NCBI RefSeq assembly: GCF_017545445.1
Contig: NZ_JAFWOM010000090.1
Span: 1 to 49,423 of the forward strand
Source of the DNA: Fibrobacter sp.
GTDB taxonomy: Bacteria > Fibrobacterota > Fibrobacteria > Fibrobacterales > Fibrobacteraceae
Length of the DNA stretch: 49,423 bases
Reading direction: 5' to 3'
Shown: one piece after another, positions 23,966 to 32,062 of the stretch
How the letters are laid out: each line of letters begins with the position of its first letter
How positions within the stretch are numbered: position 1 is the first letter of the stretch
Program-made: the position numbers and the translations under genes
The notes under the pieces: generated by a model
What the model was told of the DNA's origin: nothing
Seen by the model: the letters and a program-made list of their open reading frames with translations, nothing else
The model's database searches: none

Positions 23966-26515
23966 TCACCCAACTATTTCCAATGCGGCGTACTTGAGGA
24001 TGATGGTGCGGTTCATGCTGTCACGGTCAAAGCGCACATCGACGCGAGCATTGTCGCCACTGCCGTAAGCTTTGACGATAACGCCGTTTCCGTACTTGGA
24101 ATGTCGCACTCGTGCTCCGACGTGATACGGATTCTGATTTGCAACTTGGCTGTATTCATCATAGACTACACGCGGACCGCTTGGTGCAGCAGGCTTTGGC
24201 GAAGCCACCTTAATCGGATTGCGATAAACAATGTGCTTATCGTTTTTCTTGATGGACGCAGGCACCGCCGCCGGGCGAGAACCGTACGAGCCTCCGCCAT
24301 AACTGCCGGAACCGCTACGCGAGCCATACGAATTGCTGCCGTAAGAGCCTCCGGATGAGCGAGAACTTCCGAAAGATCCCGAAGAACCACCATAAGACGG
24401 ACGGGAACCAAAACTTGACGAGCCGTAAGAACCATAAGACGGCTTAGAACGAGTATTGCCTACAAAATCAGGCACGCCCGGACGCGTATTCAAGCACGGC
24501 GTAAAGTCCACAACCGACGGGTCCAATTCCTTGAGGAACCTAGACGGAGCAAAAGGACGAATGTTTCCCTGGAAAAACCTACGTTCCGCATGGTACAGAT
24601 AAAGTTTCTTTTCGGCGCGGGTACAGCCCACATAGAACAGGCGACGTTCTTCTTCCATTTGCTCGTTGATTTCGGCCATTGATAGCATCGACGTTCCGCG
24701 CACGAGCGGGAAAATTTCGTCATCGCAGCCCGCAAGGTGGACCGTATTGAATTCAAGGCCCTTCGCCATGTGGATTGTCATGAGCGTCACAAGGCCCTTC
24801 GACGTATCGACCTTCTTGTCGCCATCCGTCAAAAGCGAAATATCCTGCAAGAACGCATCGAGAGTCGCCCCCGGATGGTCTTCGTCAAATTCGCGAATAG
24901 CGTTGATCATTTCGTCCAAGTTTGCAATGCGTTCGTCAGCCGTAGTTTCGTCTTCCTTACGCAAGAAATCTTTATAGCCCGTCTCGTTGATAATCGTCTC
25001 GGCAAGAATCGGGAGCGGCGTTTCGCCCGAATTCATCATATTTTTCCAGCGAAGGACAAGGTCGGTAAAGCCTTTCAGCTTCGGAGCACCACGGCTTGTG
25101 CCGTTCGCTTCGGCCAAGAGGTTATCCCATAGCGAACCCTCACCCGCTTTCACTTTCGCAAGAACGCCTTCGACTGTAGTTTTGCCGATGGCACGCGGCG
25201 GCGTATTGATTACGCGCAAGTACGCGGCATCGTCTTTTTCGTTCGCGAGCACGCGCAAATAAGCCAAAACATCCTTGATTTCTTTACGGTCCCAGAACCT
25301 CGTTCCGCCAAAAATCACCGACGGGATTCGCAAATCGTTGAGCGCCTTTTCAAGCACACGGGACTGCGCGTTCGTGCGATAGAAAACAGCCGTCTTTGCA
25401 TAAAAATCAGGCCCCGCCTGTGCAATTGTCTTAGCTATGTTTGAAGCTTCGGAACGGTCATCTTCAAAGTAGCGAACATGAATCAATTCGCCCGCATCTT
25501 CCTTGGAATACACGTTCTTCTGCATTTCTGCAGGACGGATGTTATGCGCAATCACGGAACCGGCACCCTTCACAATGTTAGCCGTCGAGCGATAATTGCG
25601 TTCGAGCTTGACAATCGTCACCGGGGCAAAATCGCGGTGAAAGTTGCGGATAATCTTGATGTTCGCACCACGCCAGCCGTAAATACTTTGGTCGTCATCG
25701 CCCACCACCGTTACATTCTTCGTTTCCGGATTGATGAGCAACTTCAAAAGTTCGTACTGCACATCGTTCGTGTCCTGGTATTCATCTACCACAACATACT
25801 GGAATTGACGTCTCAAAGACTCGACCAACCTAGGCACCATCTGCAACATCTTGACCGTATTGAAAAGCAAGTCGTCGAAGTCCATCGCATTCGATTCCGC
25901 AAGTTTTTTCTGGTAAGCGGCGTAATAACGGGCATAGCGTTCTTGATCGGCGAATTCCGCATTCAACATCGCGATATCCGGAGTCTGCAACGTTGCCTTG
26001 TCGCCTTTGTACAAAATCGTGTTCTTGTAACGCGAAATCGCACCGTGAACTTTTTTCAGTTCCGCAGCATCGTAATCATCGCCCAGATCGTCCTTCAAAA
26101 TTTCCTTGAGGATGCGTTTCTGGTCATCATCATCATAAATCGAAAAGTTCGCATCGAACCATTTACCGCCAAGCGCCTGAATCACAAAATCCTTTGCAAG
26201 GCAGAGTTTCAAAAGCTTGAGACACACGGAGTGGAACGTGCCCATCCACATGAACGGCAAGCGACTATCCAAAAGTTTCTGGATACGGTCCTTCATTTCG
26301 CGGGCAGCCTTGTTCGTAAACGTCACGGCCAAAACGCGATTGGATTCTACGTTATGGAACGAAACCAGATGAGCAATTTTGTAAGTAATGCAACGCGTCT
26401 TTCCCGAACCTGCACCGGCAAGAATCAGCATCGGGCCGTTAATCTTTTTGGCGGCAGCCGCCTGTTCCGGGTTCAACTCTTTATCTAAAACACTACCATC
26501 TACAATATTTGCCAT
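23966..26515 (-). CDS. pcrA: UvrD/PcrA-type ATP-dependent DNA helicase
   Basis: The 849-residue superfamily 1 helicase unwinds DNA 3' to 5' in repair and replication restart. Visible are Q motif LNPEQAAA, Walker A AGAGSGKT (33-40), DEYQDTN, GDDDQSIYGWRGA, LERNYRST, VTLMTIHMAKGLEF and FYVGCTRA. Residues about 690-753 form a Gly/Ser/Tyr-rich low-complexity linker (repeated GSYGS/GSRS units). A C-terminal Tudor-like PcrA domain follows (VGARVRHSKYGNGVIV). PcrA C-terminal domains bind RNA polymerase; the long GSY linker is unusual. Confidence 0.93.
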   Translation of the reverse strand: MANIVDGSVLDKELNPEQAAAAKKINGPMLILAGAGSGKTRCITYKIAHLVSFHNVESNRVLAVTFTNKAAREMKDRIQKLLDSRLPFMWMGTFHSVCLKLLKLCLAKDFVIQALGGKWFDANFSIYDDDDQKRILKEILKDDLGDDYDAAELKKVHGAISRYKNTILYKGDKATLQTPDIAMLNAEFADQERYARYYAAYQKKLAESNAMDFDDLLFNTVKMLQMVPRLVESLRRQFQYVVVDEYQDTNDVQYELLKLLINPETKNVTVVGDDDQSIYGWRGANIKIIRNFHRDFAPVTIVKLERNYRSTANIVKGAGSVIAHNIRPAEMQKNVYSKEDAGELIHVRYFEDDRSEASNIAKTIAQAGPDFYAKTAVFYRTNAQSRVLEKALNDLRIPSVIFGGTRFWDRKEIKDVLAYLRVLANEKDDAAYLRVINTPPRAIGKTTVEGVLAKVKAGEGSLWDNLLAEANGTSRGAPKLKGFTDLVLRWKNMMNSGETPLPILAETIINETGYKDFLRKEDETTADERIANLDEMINAIREFDEDHPGATLDAFLQDISLLTDGDKKVDTSKGLVTLMTIHMAKGLEFNTVHLAGCDDEIFPLVRGTSMLSMAEINEQMEEERRLFYVGCTRAEKKLYLYHAERRFFQGNIRPFAPSRFLKELDPSVVDFTPCLNTRPGVPDFVGNTRSKPSYGSYGSSSFGSRPSYGGSSGSFGSSRSSGGSYGSNSYGSRSGSGSYGGGSYGSRPAAVPASIKKNDKHIVYRNPIKVASPKPAAPSGPRVVYDEYSQVANQNPYHVGARVRHSKYGNGVIVKAYGSGDNARVDVRFDRDSMNRTIILKYAALEIVG

Positions 26516-26652
26516 CTAGCACCTCTAGTCGATATACAGATGTGCAATATAGAAAATAGGTTGTAGGTTTTAGGGGTTAGGCTTTAGGAAATGGTTATTA
26601 GTCATTAGTTATTTGTCATTCGTTATTGGAGATTTGGGAATCTGAGGACAGT
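26516..26652. repeat. Family C array (GTTTTAGG and CATTAGTCATTTG words)
   Basis: The gap upstream of pcrA holds GGTTGTAGGTTTTAGGGG and TTAGTCATTAGTTATTTG words. One pcrA promoter must lie here or overlap it, but none is clear. Confidence 0.7.
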
Positions 26653-27570
26653 TTACTTTCTACCCAAATTTTTGAAATCCGGAGCTATAAAAGCACAGTT
26701 TGAGTCTTTGGGAGCTACACGGGACAATATCAAATCTACAGTAAAAAATCCCTTCGTCGTTGCACTCACAGTCCAACGGCTCCCGGCAGGGCAATCCTTG
26801 ATATTCTTGTTTAACGTCGCCACAAAGCGGCTCCCTGTCACCCGATAAGTAAAGAAATCGGTCGAAAGTGAATCCGGCATCTGCAAAGCCTTAGGGCCAC
26901 CCACGGCTTTGTTCTTAGCAAAGTAAGATTTTTGAGCACTTATATAAAATGAAGCTTGTTCCGTGAGATCATCTGTTAAAGCTTGGGATCCACCAAAAAC
27001 ACTCCCCGTAGAACAACCGCGCACACCGAAAATAAGAATCATTATAAAAACAAAAGCGCCCCCTATAAAAATCCAATATTTCATTTGTACTTTTTTAGCA
27101 GCTGCCAGAGCCTTTCTGCAAAAATCCTTGAACTTTTTCACAGGTTTCGAACTAGACTCCCTGGATCCAAAGATTGACGCATCTTTCAACAATCCTCCAT
27201 CTTGCCATTTAAGCAGTTTCACGGCCACGAGTACACGACAGAACGGTTTCGGAAACGCTAATCCAAATGCTGCAATCACAAAGAGAACTATGCTAACAAT
27301 AAACAAAACCAGCAAAGCCTCATCTGCAACCGGCAGCAATTCCTTTGCATTTCTGAGAACGCTCAAAAGCTTTTTGTCATCCGAAAAGTTTTCAGCGGCA
27401 AATCGTCCCGTAAACGAATTCGTATAACGAGCAAGCCCCATCTGCACTCCGCTTTTCGCCATAATGCAAACCTTCGTAAGCACTCGTTCAACCGCAAAAG
27501 AGAACATTCCGAGAATCGCTATAAGAGATGCAATTAAGCGAGCTGTACGTATTGAAGTGAGTCCTTTCAT
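26653..27570 (-). CDS. Three-helix membrane protein with a pilin-like exported domain
   Basis: ATG 27570 with AAGGA upstream gives 305 residues. Hydrophobic segments lie near residues 8-28, 85-110 and 160-185. The C-terminal 120 residues (ASFYISAQKSYFAKNKAVGG onward, with paired Cys) look like the globular part of a type IV pilin-like or Fibrobacter-type surface protein. I cannot assign a family. It stands alone between pcrA and a bidirectional terminator. Confidence 0.5.
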   Translation of the reverse strand: MKGLTSIRTARLIASLIAILGMFSFAVERVLTKVCIMAKSGVQMGLARYTNSFTGRFAAENFSDDKKLLSVLRNAKELLPVADEALLVLFIVSIVLFVIAAFGLAFPKPFCRVLVAVKLLKWQDGGLLKDASIFGSRESSSKPVKKFKDFCRKALAAAKKVQMKYWIFIGGAFVFIMILIFGVRGCSTGSVFGGSQALTDDLTEQASFYISAQKSYFAKNKAVGGPKALQMPDSLSTDFFTYRVTGSRFVATLNKNIKDCPAGSRWTVSATTKGFFTVDLILSRVAPKDSNCAFIAPDFKNLGRK

Positions 27571-27642
27571 TTTTTTCCTTCGTATCTGCAATGAATCATT
27601 ATTAGCTGGAATATAAATCTATAATAGATAATATATAAAAGC

Positions 27643-27678
27643 AAAAAAAAACGCATGATCTTGCGATCGTGCGTTTTT
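27643..27678 (-). terminator. Bidirectional hairpin terminator
   Basis: A 10-bp stem (ACGCATGATC / GATCGTGCGT, one G-U) with TTGC loop is flanked by eight A on the left and T-run on the right. It lies 24 bases after the stop of the interrupted lipoprotein gene. Confidence 0.85.
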
Positions 27679-27701
27679 CAATTTCTTTCGAAAATCAAGA
27701 A

Positions 27702-28598
27702 TTACTTGGCTTCGAAGTAATACGTCTGGAGAGTCTTTCCGTCTTGGGAGAGCTGAATAATCTGCTTGCCCTTCGGAAGGTCGCCCGTAATCTTAAAGAG
27801 GTTTTCAGCAACGTATTCGACCTTGAGGTCTGTGCCCTTGTCCTTAACCGGGAACACGCCGTTCGTTTCGCCAGCGCCGAAGCCCTTGCAGTCCTTATGA
27901 GATGCAATGGAAGCGACAACAGCCGGGTAAGTCTTAGCAATGAGCGGAGAAGTCACAGAGGAGGCATTGCGATAGAAGACTTCGAACTTGCCTTCGACGA
28001 CACGCGGATCCGGAAGGTTCGAAACCTTAGCTGCGACCGGAGCTGGAGCTGGCTAGGCCTTCTTGCCCTTCTACTAGCCCTTCTTCTGCGGAACGCCAAT
28101 CTTTTCAGCAAGGCTTGCAGTAGCGTTTTCAACCTGCAACGGCATCGTCAAGCGGTAGCCTACAATGGATTCATCGCAGTTGGTAGAATAGACAACCCAC
28201 TGGTTCGAAATCTTGAGCGGTCCTTCAGGAGTGCCCTGGTACAAACCCGGTTCCACCTGGGAGTTGTAAATGTAAAGACGAATATTTGCGTTCGGATTCT
28301 GTTCCGTCGTCTCGATTCTCATGCGAGTCTTAACGTACTTGGAACGGCCTGCATAAACTCTATAGGAGCCTACCGGAACCTTCGTAAACTTGAATTTACC
28401 CTTGCGGAGTTCCTGGTTGAACTCATACTTCTTGGAAAGGGTGGTGTAAATCGTGGAGTCCATACCGACGGTCGGCATTTCCAGCGGCTTACCGGTGAAT
28501 GCATCGCAAACTTCACCTTCAATAGTACCAGTCTTTTCGCAACCGGTCATGGCGAGAGCGATGATTGCAGCAGCACAAATGCTAAGTTTCTTTTTCAT
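27702..28598 (-). pseudogene. Lipoprotein gene interrupted by three in-frame TAG codons
   Basis: The frame opens with a good ribosome site (AGAGGA) and a lipoprotein leader (IIALAMTGCEK), then a carboxypeptidase-regulatory-like beta domain (GEVCDAFTGKPLE, VPVGSYRVYAGR). After 174 residues come TAG TAG (28071-28076), five codons (KGKKA), TAG (28053-28055), and 116 more codons in the same frame starting PAPAPVAAKVSNLPDPR and ending at a TAA just before the terminator. Each TAG sits where a Lys-rich/Pro-Ala linker would have AAG. Without them the protein would be about 298 residues. Other genes here end in TAG, so TAG is a normal stop. Either two pieces result, or the downstream part is lost. 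Confidence 0.6.
28074..28598 (-). CDS. Truncated lipoprotein (174 aa) as translated up to the first TAG
   Basis: If TAG acts as stop, this is the product: signal peptide with lipobox TGC (Cys20) and a regulatory-like beta-sandwich with YSTNCDESIVGYRL near its end. It retains the whole first domain and ends in a Lys-rich stretch QKKG. The function is unknown. Confidence 0.65.
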   Translation of the reverse strand: MKKKLSICAAAIIALAMTGCEKTGTIEGEVCDAFTGKPLEMPTVGMDSTIYTTLSKKYEFNQELRKGKFKFTKVPVGSYRVYAGRSKYVKTRMRIETTEQNPNANIRLYIYNSQVEPGLYQGTPEGPLKISNQWVVYSTNCDESIVGYRLTMPLQVENATASLAEKIGVPQKKG

Positions 28599-28624
28599 TT
28601 TGCGTCCTCTAGGGTTAATAAGAC

Positions 28625-28650
28625 AAAAGCCTCCCTAATTAGGGAGGCCC
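28625..28650 (-). terminator. Rho-independent terminator after rpmE2
   Basis: GCCTCCCT-AATT-AGGGAGGC is an 8-bp perfect stem followed on the minus strand by TTTTGTCTT. It lies 16 bases after the L31 stop. Confidence 0.9.
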
Positions 28651-28664
28651 TAAGCTTTAGAAGA

Positions 28665-28973
28665 TTAAGCTTCTTCTTCAGTCTTGACCGGCACAGCCTT
28701 GCGAGTCTTACGCTTTGCAGAGGTGATGTTAGCACCGCCGCCATAGCGCTTGTTGAAGCTGTCGATACGGCCAGCCGTATCCACGCGATGCTGCTTGCCC
28801 GTCCAGAACGGATGGGTATCAGCCGTAATTTCCAAGGAAATTACGCTATATTCAACACCATCGATAGTCTTCTTTTCGGCGGAAGACTTCGTGGAGCGGG
28901 TGATGTATTCTTTACCCGTATTCGCATCGACGAACACGACCGGTTGATAATTAGGGTGGATACCTTCTTTCAT
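28665..28973 (-). CDS. rpmE2: 50S ribosomal protein L31 type B
   Basis: The 102 residues show the L31 pattern: MKEGIHPNYQPVVFVD, STKSSAEKK and HPFWTGKQHRVDTAGRIDSFNKRYG. The zinc-binding Cys residues of type A are absent, so this is the zinc-independent C-minus form (type B), often induced under zinc limitation. The C-terminus is extended by a basic/acidic tail ending TEEEA. It is monocistronic with its own terminator. Confidence 0.93.
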   Translation of the reverse strand: MKEGIHPNYQPVVFVDANTGKEYITRSTKSSAEKKTIDGVEYSVISLEITADTHPFWTGKQHRVDTAGRIDSFNKRYGGGANITSAKRKTRKAVPVKTEEEA

Positions 28974-29032
28974 TATAAAACTTCCTGTGAAGTAAAATGT
29001 TTGGAGCCTAAATTTAGTTGTTTTTTAGGATT

Positions 29033-29061
29033 TTGGCAAGTTGCAACCTCATTTTTAGTAT
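29033..29061 (+). promoter_or_regulatory. Sigma-70-like promoter of the LysM-like lipoprotein gene
   Basis: TTGGCA (29033-29038), 17-base spacer, TAGTAT (29056-29061). Transcription would start only about 3 bases before the ATG, predicting a leaderless or nearly leaderless mRNA. Confidence 0.55.
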
Positions 29062-29070
29062 TTTTATAGC

Positions 29071-29685
29071 ATGAAATCTTTATTGTTGCTCTGTACATTA
29101 TCCTGTTTTTTGCTTTTAGCCTGCGGAAACGACCATCCGACCATTAAAATAATCCAAGTTAACAAGAAAATGGTCCTCGAAGAATGGCCGGACAGCAACT
29201 ATATTGCCTCATTGGACTCCATTCTGGCACTCGAACCCGTCAAAAAGGGCAAGGATTCCGCCGACGTAAGCCTCAAGATGAACGCATCCAAGGCGCCCAT
29301 TTTCAAATTGCCGCCATCCGTCACCGGAAAACCGAACAGTTCCAAAAACGTGCACTCGAAGAGCGATTCCCAAAAGCCTAAAAACGACAAGTCCGTCGCT
29401 AAGAACTCGCAAGAAAGCAAGTCCAACCATTCCGCCGAGAATTTCGTTGCCAAGTTTTCGAACGCACTCTCGGCACTCCAGTCCGACCCGTCGAACAAAA
29501 GTCTTTACAAGGTCGTCACCGTCAACGATGGAGAAGACTTGTTCAAGCTGCTCCGCAGGACTTACGGTGCCGGTACGCAGAACCTCCCCCGCTTTTACGT
29601 GCTATCTTCGTTGCAGTCCGTCAATCCGGGAGTCATGCTAGAACACCTGAACGCAGGCGACAAAGTCAGAGTTCCTAGATTATAG
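29071..29685 (+). CDS. Lipoprotein with a C-terminal LysM-like domain
   Basis: The 204-residue product has a signal with lipobox LLLACG (Cys18). A Ser/Lys/Asn-rich linker (about 85-130) follows. The C-terminal domain starts LYKVVTVNDGEDLFKLLRRTYG and ends LNAGDKVRVPRL, the shape of a LysM peptidoglycan-binding repeat. It may tether an envelope layer to the cell wall (inference). No ribosome site is visible, in line with the promoter position. Confidence 0.7.
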   Translation: MKSLLLLCTLSCFLLLACGNDHPTIKIIQVNKKMVLEEWPDSNYIASLDSILALEPVKKGKDSADVSLKMNASKAPIFKLPPSVTGKPNSSKNVHSKSDSQKPKNDKSVAKNSQESKSNHSAENFVAKFSNALSALQSDPSNKSLYKVVTVNDGEDLFKLLRRTYGAGTQNLPRFYVLSSLQSVNPGVMLEHLNAGDKVRVPRL

Positions 29686-29724
29686 ACGAGAGCCTACCGT
29701 TTTAAAGACTATTTATCCGAACCT

Positions 29725-30600
29725 TTAGTACTTCAGCAATTTCCGCGGAATAAGCAACTTGGGTAGGCGGAGCCAAAAACGGGGCGAAAGGGTAATAACT
29801 TTTGGAATGAGGCGAAGAGCATCTAATTTGCTCTGGGCCGCCACGGCAGAAAACCAATTCGCTTTCCACGCTTGAACCGCTTTTTTGTACAGCGGGTGCG
29901 TGCTATAATTGTCCGCCAAGATACGCAAAATTTCACGGTAAATGCGGTCGTGATTCACATGCAAATTGTCGCCGTGTTCGCGGTAATAACAGCAAACAAA
30001 ATCAGGCGATACCGGTTGCGGTCCGTACTGATAAAGTATTTTGAGGTAAAGCGGATAATCTTCGAAAAAATACCGCATGTCGTAGCCGCCAATCGCAAGA
30101 ATTTTTTCACGCATGAACATTTCGGCACAGCCATGCAATGCCTTTAAGCCCAAGAACGATTCCTCGAACGATACCTGCGGCACGCTGCGGAGGTAACGCG
30201 CATCCATTTCCGTCCCAACTTTGTCGCCTTCGTACAGCGGAACGACTTGGCCAAAGCACGCCACCGCATTCGGGTGCTGGTCTAAGAAGTCGCTCTGTTT
30301 TTTAAGACGTTCTGGCGGCATGATATCATCCGACGAGAACGAACAGACGTATTTTCCACTGGCCATCGAAAGCGCTTCTGCAAATGTTGCCGTCGCCCCT
30401 TTATTCGGACGATGGACGTAAGCGAAACCAAGTTCTAGCGACAAGCGTTTCAAAATTTCCGGGGAACGGTCTTTGCTACCGTCATCGACGACAATCAATT
30501 CAAAATCAATGCCAGTCTGCGACATCACGGAACGCACCGCCTTTTCGACATACGGTTCGTGATTGTAACTTGCAATGATAACAGAAACTTTCGGTGTCAT
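29725..30600 (-). CDS. Family 2 glycosyltransferase
   Basis: The 291-residue GT-A enzyme has PKVSVIIASYNHEPYVEKAV, VVDDGSKDRS, a GKYVCSFSSDD acceptor/metal motif near residue 95 and EDYPLYLKILY. It transfers a sugar from a nucleotide donor to a glycan, presumably for surface polysaccharide or O-antigen, as the flippase and sugar aminotransferase genes lie directly upstream on the same strand. Donor and acceptor are unknown. Confidence 0.88.
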   Translation of the reverse strand: MTPKVSVIIASYNHEPYVEKAVRSVMSQTGIDFELIVVDDGSKDRSPEILKRLSLELGFAYVHRPNKGATATFAEALSMASGKYVCSFSSDDIMPPERLKKQSDFLDQHPNAVACFGQVVPLYEGDKVGTEMDARYLRSVPQVSFEESFLGLKALHGCAEMFMREKILAIGGYDMRYFFEDYPLYLKILYQYGPQPVSPDFVCCYYREHGDNLHVNHDRIYREILRILADNYSTHPLYKKAVQAWKANWFSAVAAQSKLDALRLIPKVITLSPRFWLRLPKLLIPRKLLKY

Positions 30601-30657
30601 GTTCTAACAATTTAAATTTTTTTCAAAAGAAACGTTCATCACGCATCCGTCGCCAAA

Positions 30658-31938
30658 TCATCGATCGCCCAACGGTCCCCATTTCAAACGGCTCACGATT
30701 ATGAGCGAAGCCACAAGCGTGAGGAAGTTTTCAACGGCATACGCCATCATCGGCCCATTAAATTCGTACAGTTTCACAAAGATGTAAGTGCCACCCGCAA
30801 GGACGCATTGCGAACAAATTTCGAGCGTCAAGAATTTTTTCGTTTCACGCCGTGCAATAAGCACAAGCCCAAGAGCCCAACCGCCCACGCGGAAAAAGTC
30901 TCCCAATAGCTGCAACGGTATGTAATCGGCAGCGCCCGCATACGACGACGAGAGCATCACCGCGACAAGAAGCGAACGCCCAAAGTAAAGTATTGCAACC
31001 GCCACAAACGCAAGCATCATCGTTTTGACGAAAATCGGGCGGAACAAGCTCCAGAATTCCGACTTCGTCATGGCCGAAGAAACTTTAGGTAAAATAATGA
31101 CGCCGAGAATCGCCGAAAAGAATGCCGTCAGAAAATCAGAAATTTTCCAAATGCCCTGCCAGATGCCAGCCGCGTTCCAGCCCAAATTTTCCCCTACAGT
31201 CACACGCATGAATGTGAGCACCACAGGGGTCAAGACCATCGGAACAATTCCCATCAACGCATACGAAAACCACGGAGAGCGGATATCAAGTGCGGTTTTG
31301 CGGATTTCTTTCAAACTAAATCCAGCTCGTGACGCAATTTGCAAGGCAAAAATTCCCGCAACAATGGACTGCGTGGCCACAATAGAAAGGACACTCAGCC
31401 GTTCCGTATAAAGAAAGAACGCCACCCAAAGCATTTGCCACAATGACGCCACCATGTTGATGATAGCCCATCTGCGGTAATGTCCCAGCCCGTTAATCAC
31501 AGACGACGTAATCGTAATAATGTTCGTGGCAAACACGCCCGGCAACGCAAATAAGATTGCCGTCTTTACCCAAAGCGGATGAATTTCAGGGAAAAACGTC
31601 TCCAACGGAACCGTAAAGCAAAGGACAAGGGCCACTGCAAAAGTTCCAATGCTCGCAAACGTCGTCAAACGAAAGCCGCCGCGCCAAACGCCACGCAGTT
31701 GTTCAAGATTGTTCTTGTTCTGAGCAGAAAGGCTCACCCAGCCATTCTGGAGAGCAAGCGAAGAGGTCGCCTGCCCCATCGTCATGAAGTTCATAAACTG
31801 CCCAACGCACGCAAACACCGTAGGCGAAAGATAAACAGCAAGCAATTTATTTACAACGAACACACGCAAGGCGTTCAAGAACGTCACCATTCCAGACCCC
31901 AAAAACACTTTTCCAAAATGTACAGAATCAGACTTCAT
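30658..31938 (-). CDS. Wzx-like lipid-linked oligosaccharide flippase
   Basis: ATG 31938 with GGTGA upstream gives 426 residues of mostly hydrophobic sequence, about 12 membrane helices, of the MATE/polysaccharide-transporter type. SLALQNGWVSLSAQN and GWNAAGIWQGIWKISD resemble WzxE, the lipid III flippase of enterobacterial common antigen. It would move an undecaprenyl-linked repeat unit across the inner membrane. The neighbouring amino-sugar aminotransferase is also common next to wzxE-like genes. Confidence 0.85.
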   Translation of the reverse strand: MKSDSVHFGKVFLGSGMVTFLNALRVFVVNKLLAVYLSPTVFACVGQFMNFMTMGQATSSLALQNGWVSLSAQNKNNLEQLRGVWRGGFRLTTFASIGTFAVALVLCFTVPLETFFPEIHPLWVKTAILFALPGVFATNIITITSSVINGLGHYRRWAIINMVASLWQMLWVAFFLYTERLSVLSIVATQSIVAGIFALQIASRAGFSLKEIRKTALDIRSPWFSYALMGIVPMVLTPVVLTFMRVTVGENLGWNAAGIWQGIWKISDFLTAFFSAILGVIILPKVSSAMTKSEFWSLFRPIFVKTMMLAFVAVAILYFGRSLLVAVMLSSSYAGAADYIPLQLLGDFFRVGGWALGLVLIARRETKKFLTLEICSQCVLAGGTYIFVKLYEFNGPMMAYAVENFLTLVASLIIVSRLKWGPLGDR

Positions 31939-31968
31939 CAAATTTCACCATGTATAGATTGCTTCATA

Positions 31969-32024
31969 GATTGCTTCCACCACGCTTTGCTCGTGGCAGG
32001 CTCTGCTTCGTTCCTCGCAATGAC
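31969..32024. repeat. Family A element between flippase and aminotransferase genes
   Basis: Read on the minus strand it starts GTCATTGCGAGGAACGAAGC and ends GTGGAAGCAATC, with an inner CCACGAGCAAAGCGTGG palindrome. It is the longest family A copy in the window. Confidence 0.8.
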
Positions 32025-32062
32025 GTGTAAGAAAAAGTTGCGCCCAAAGACAAGACTGTTCT

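Noticed and set aside
27702..28598. TAG reassigned to an amino acid throughout the genome
   Set aside because: At least five other genes here (Omp85-like, 8077 gene, choice-of-anchor I, pfkB-type kinase, PilN-like) end naturally at TAG, so it works as a stop.
27669..29069. 466-codon open frame on the plus strand across the interrupted lipoprotein and L31 genes
   Set aside because: It runs through terminators and two real minus-strand genes, and its product has no domain or start signal.
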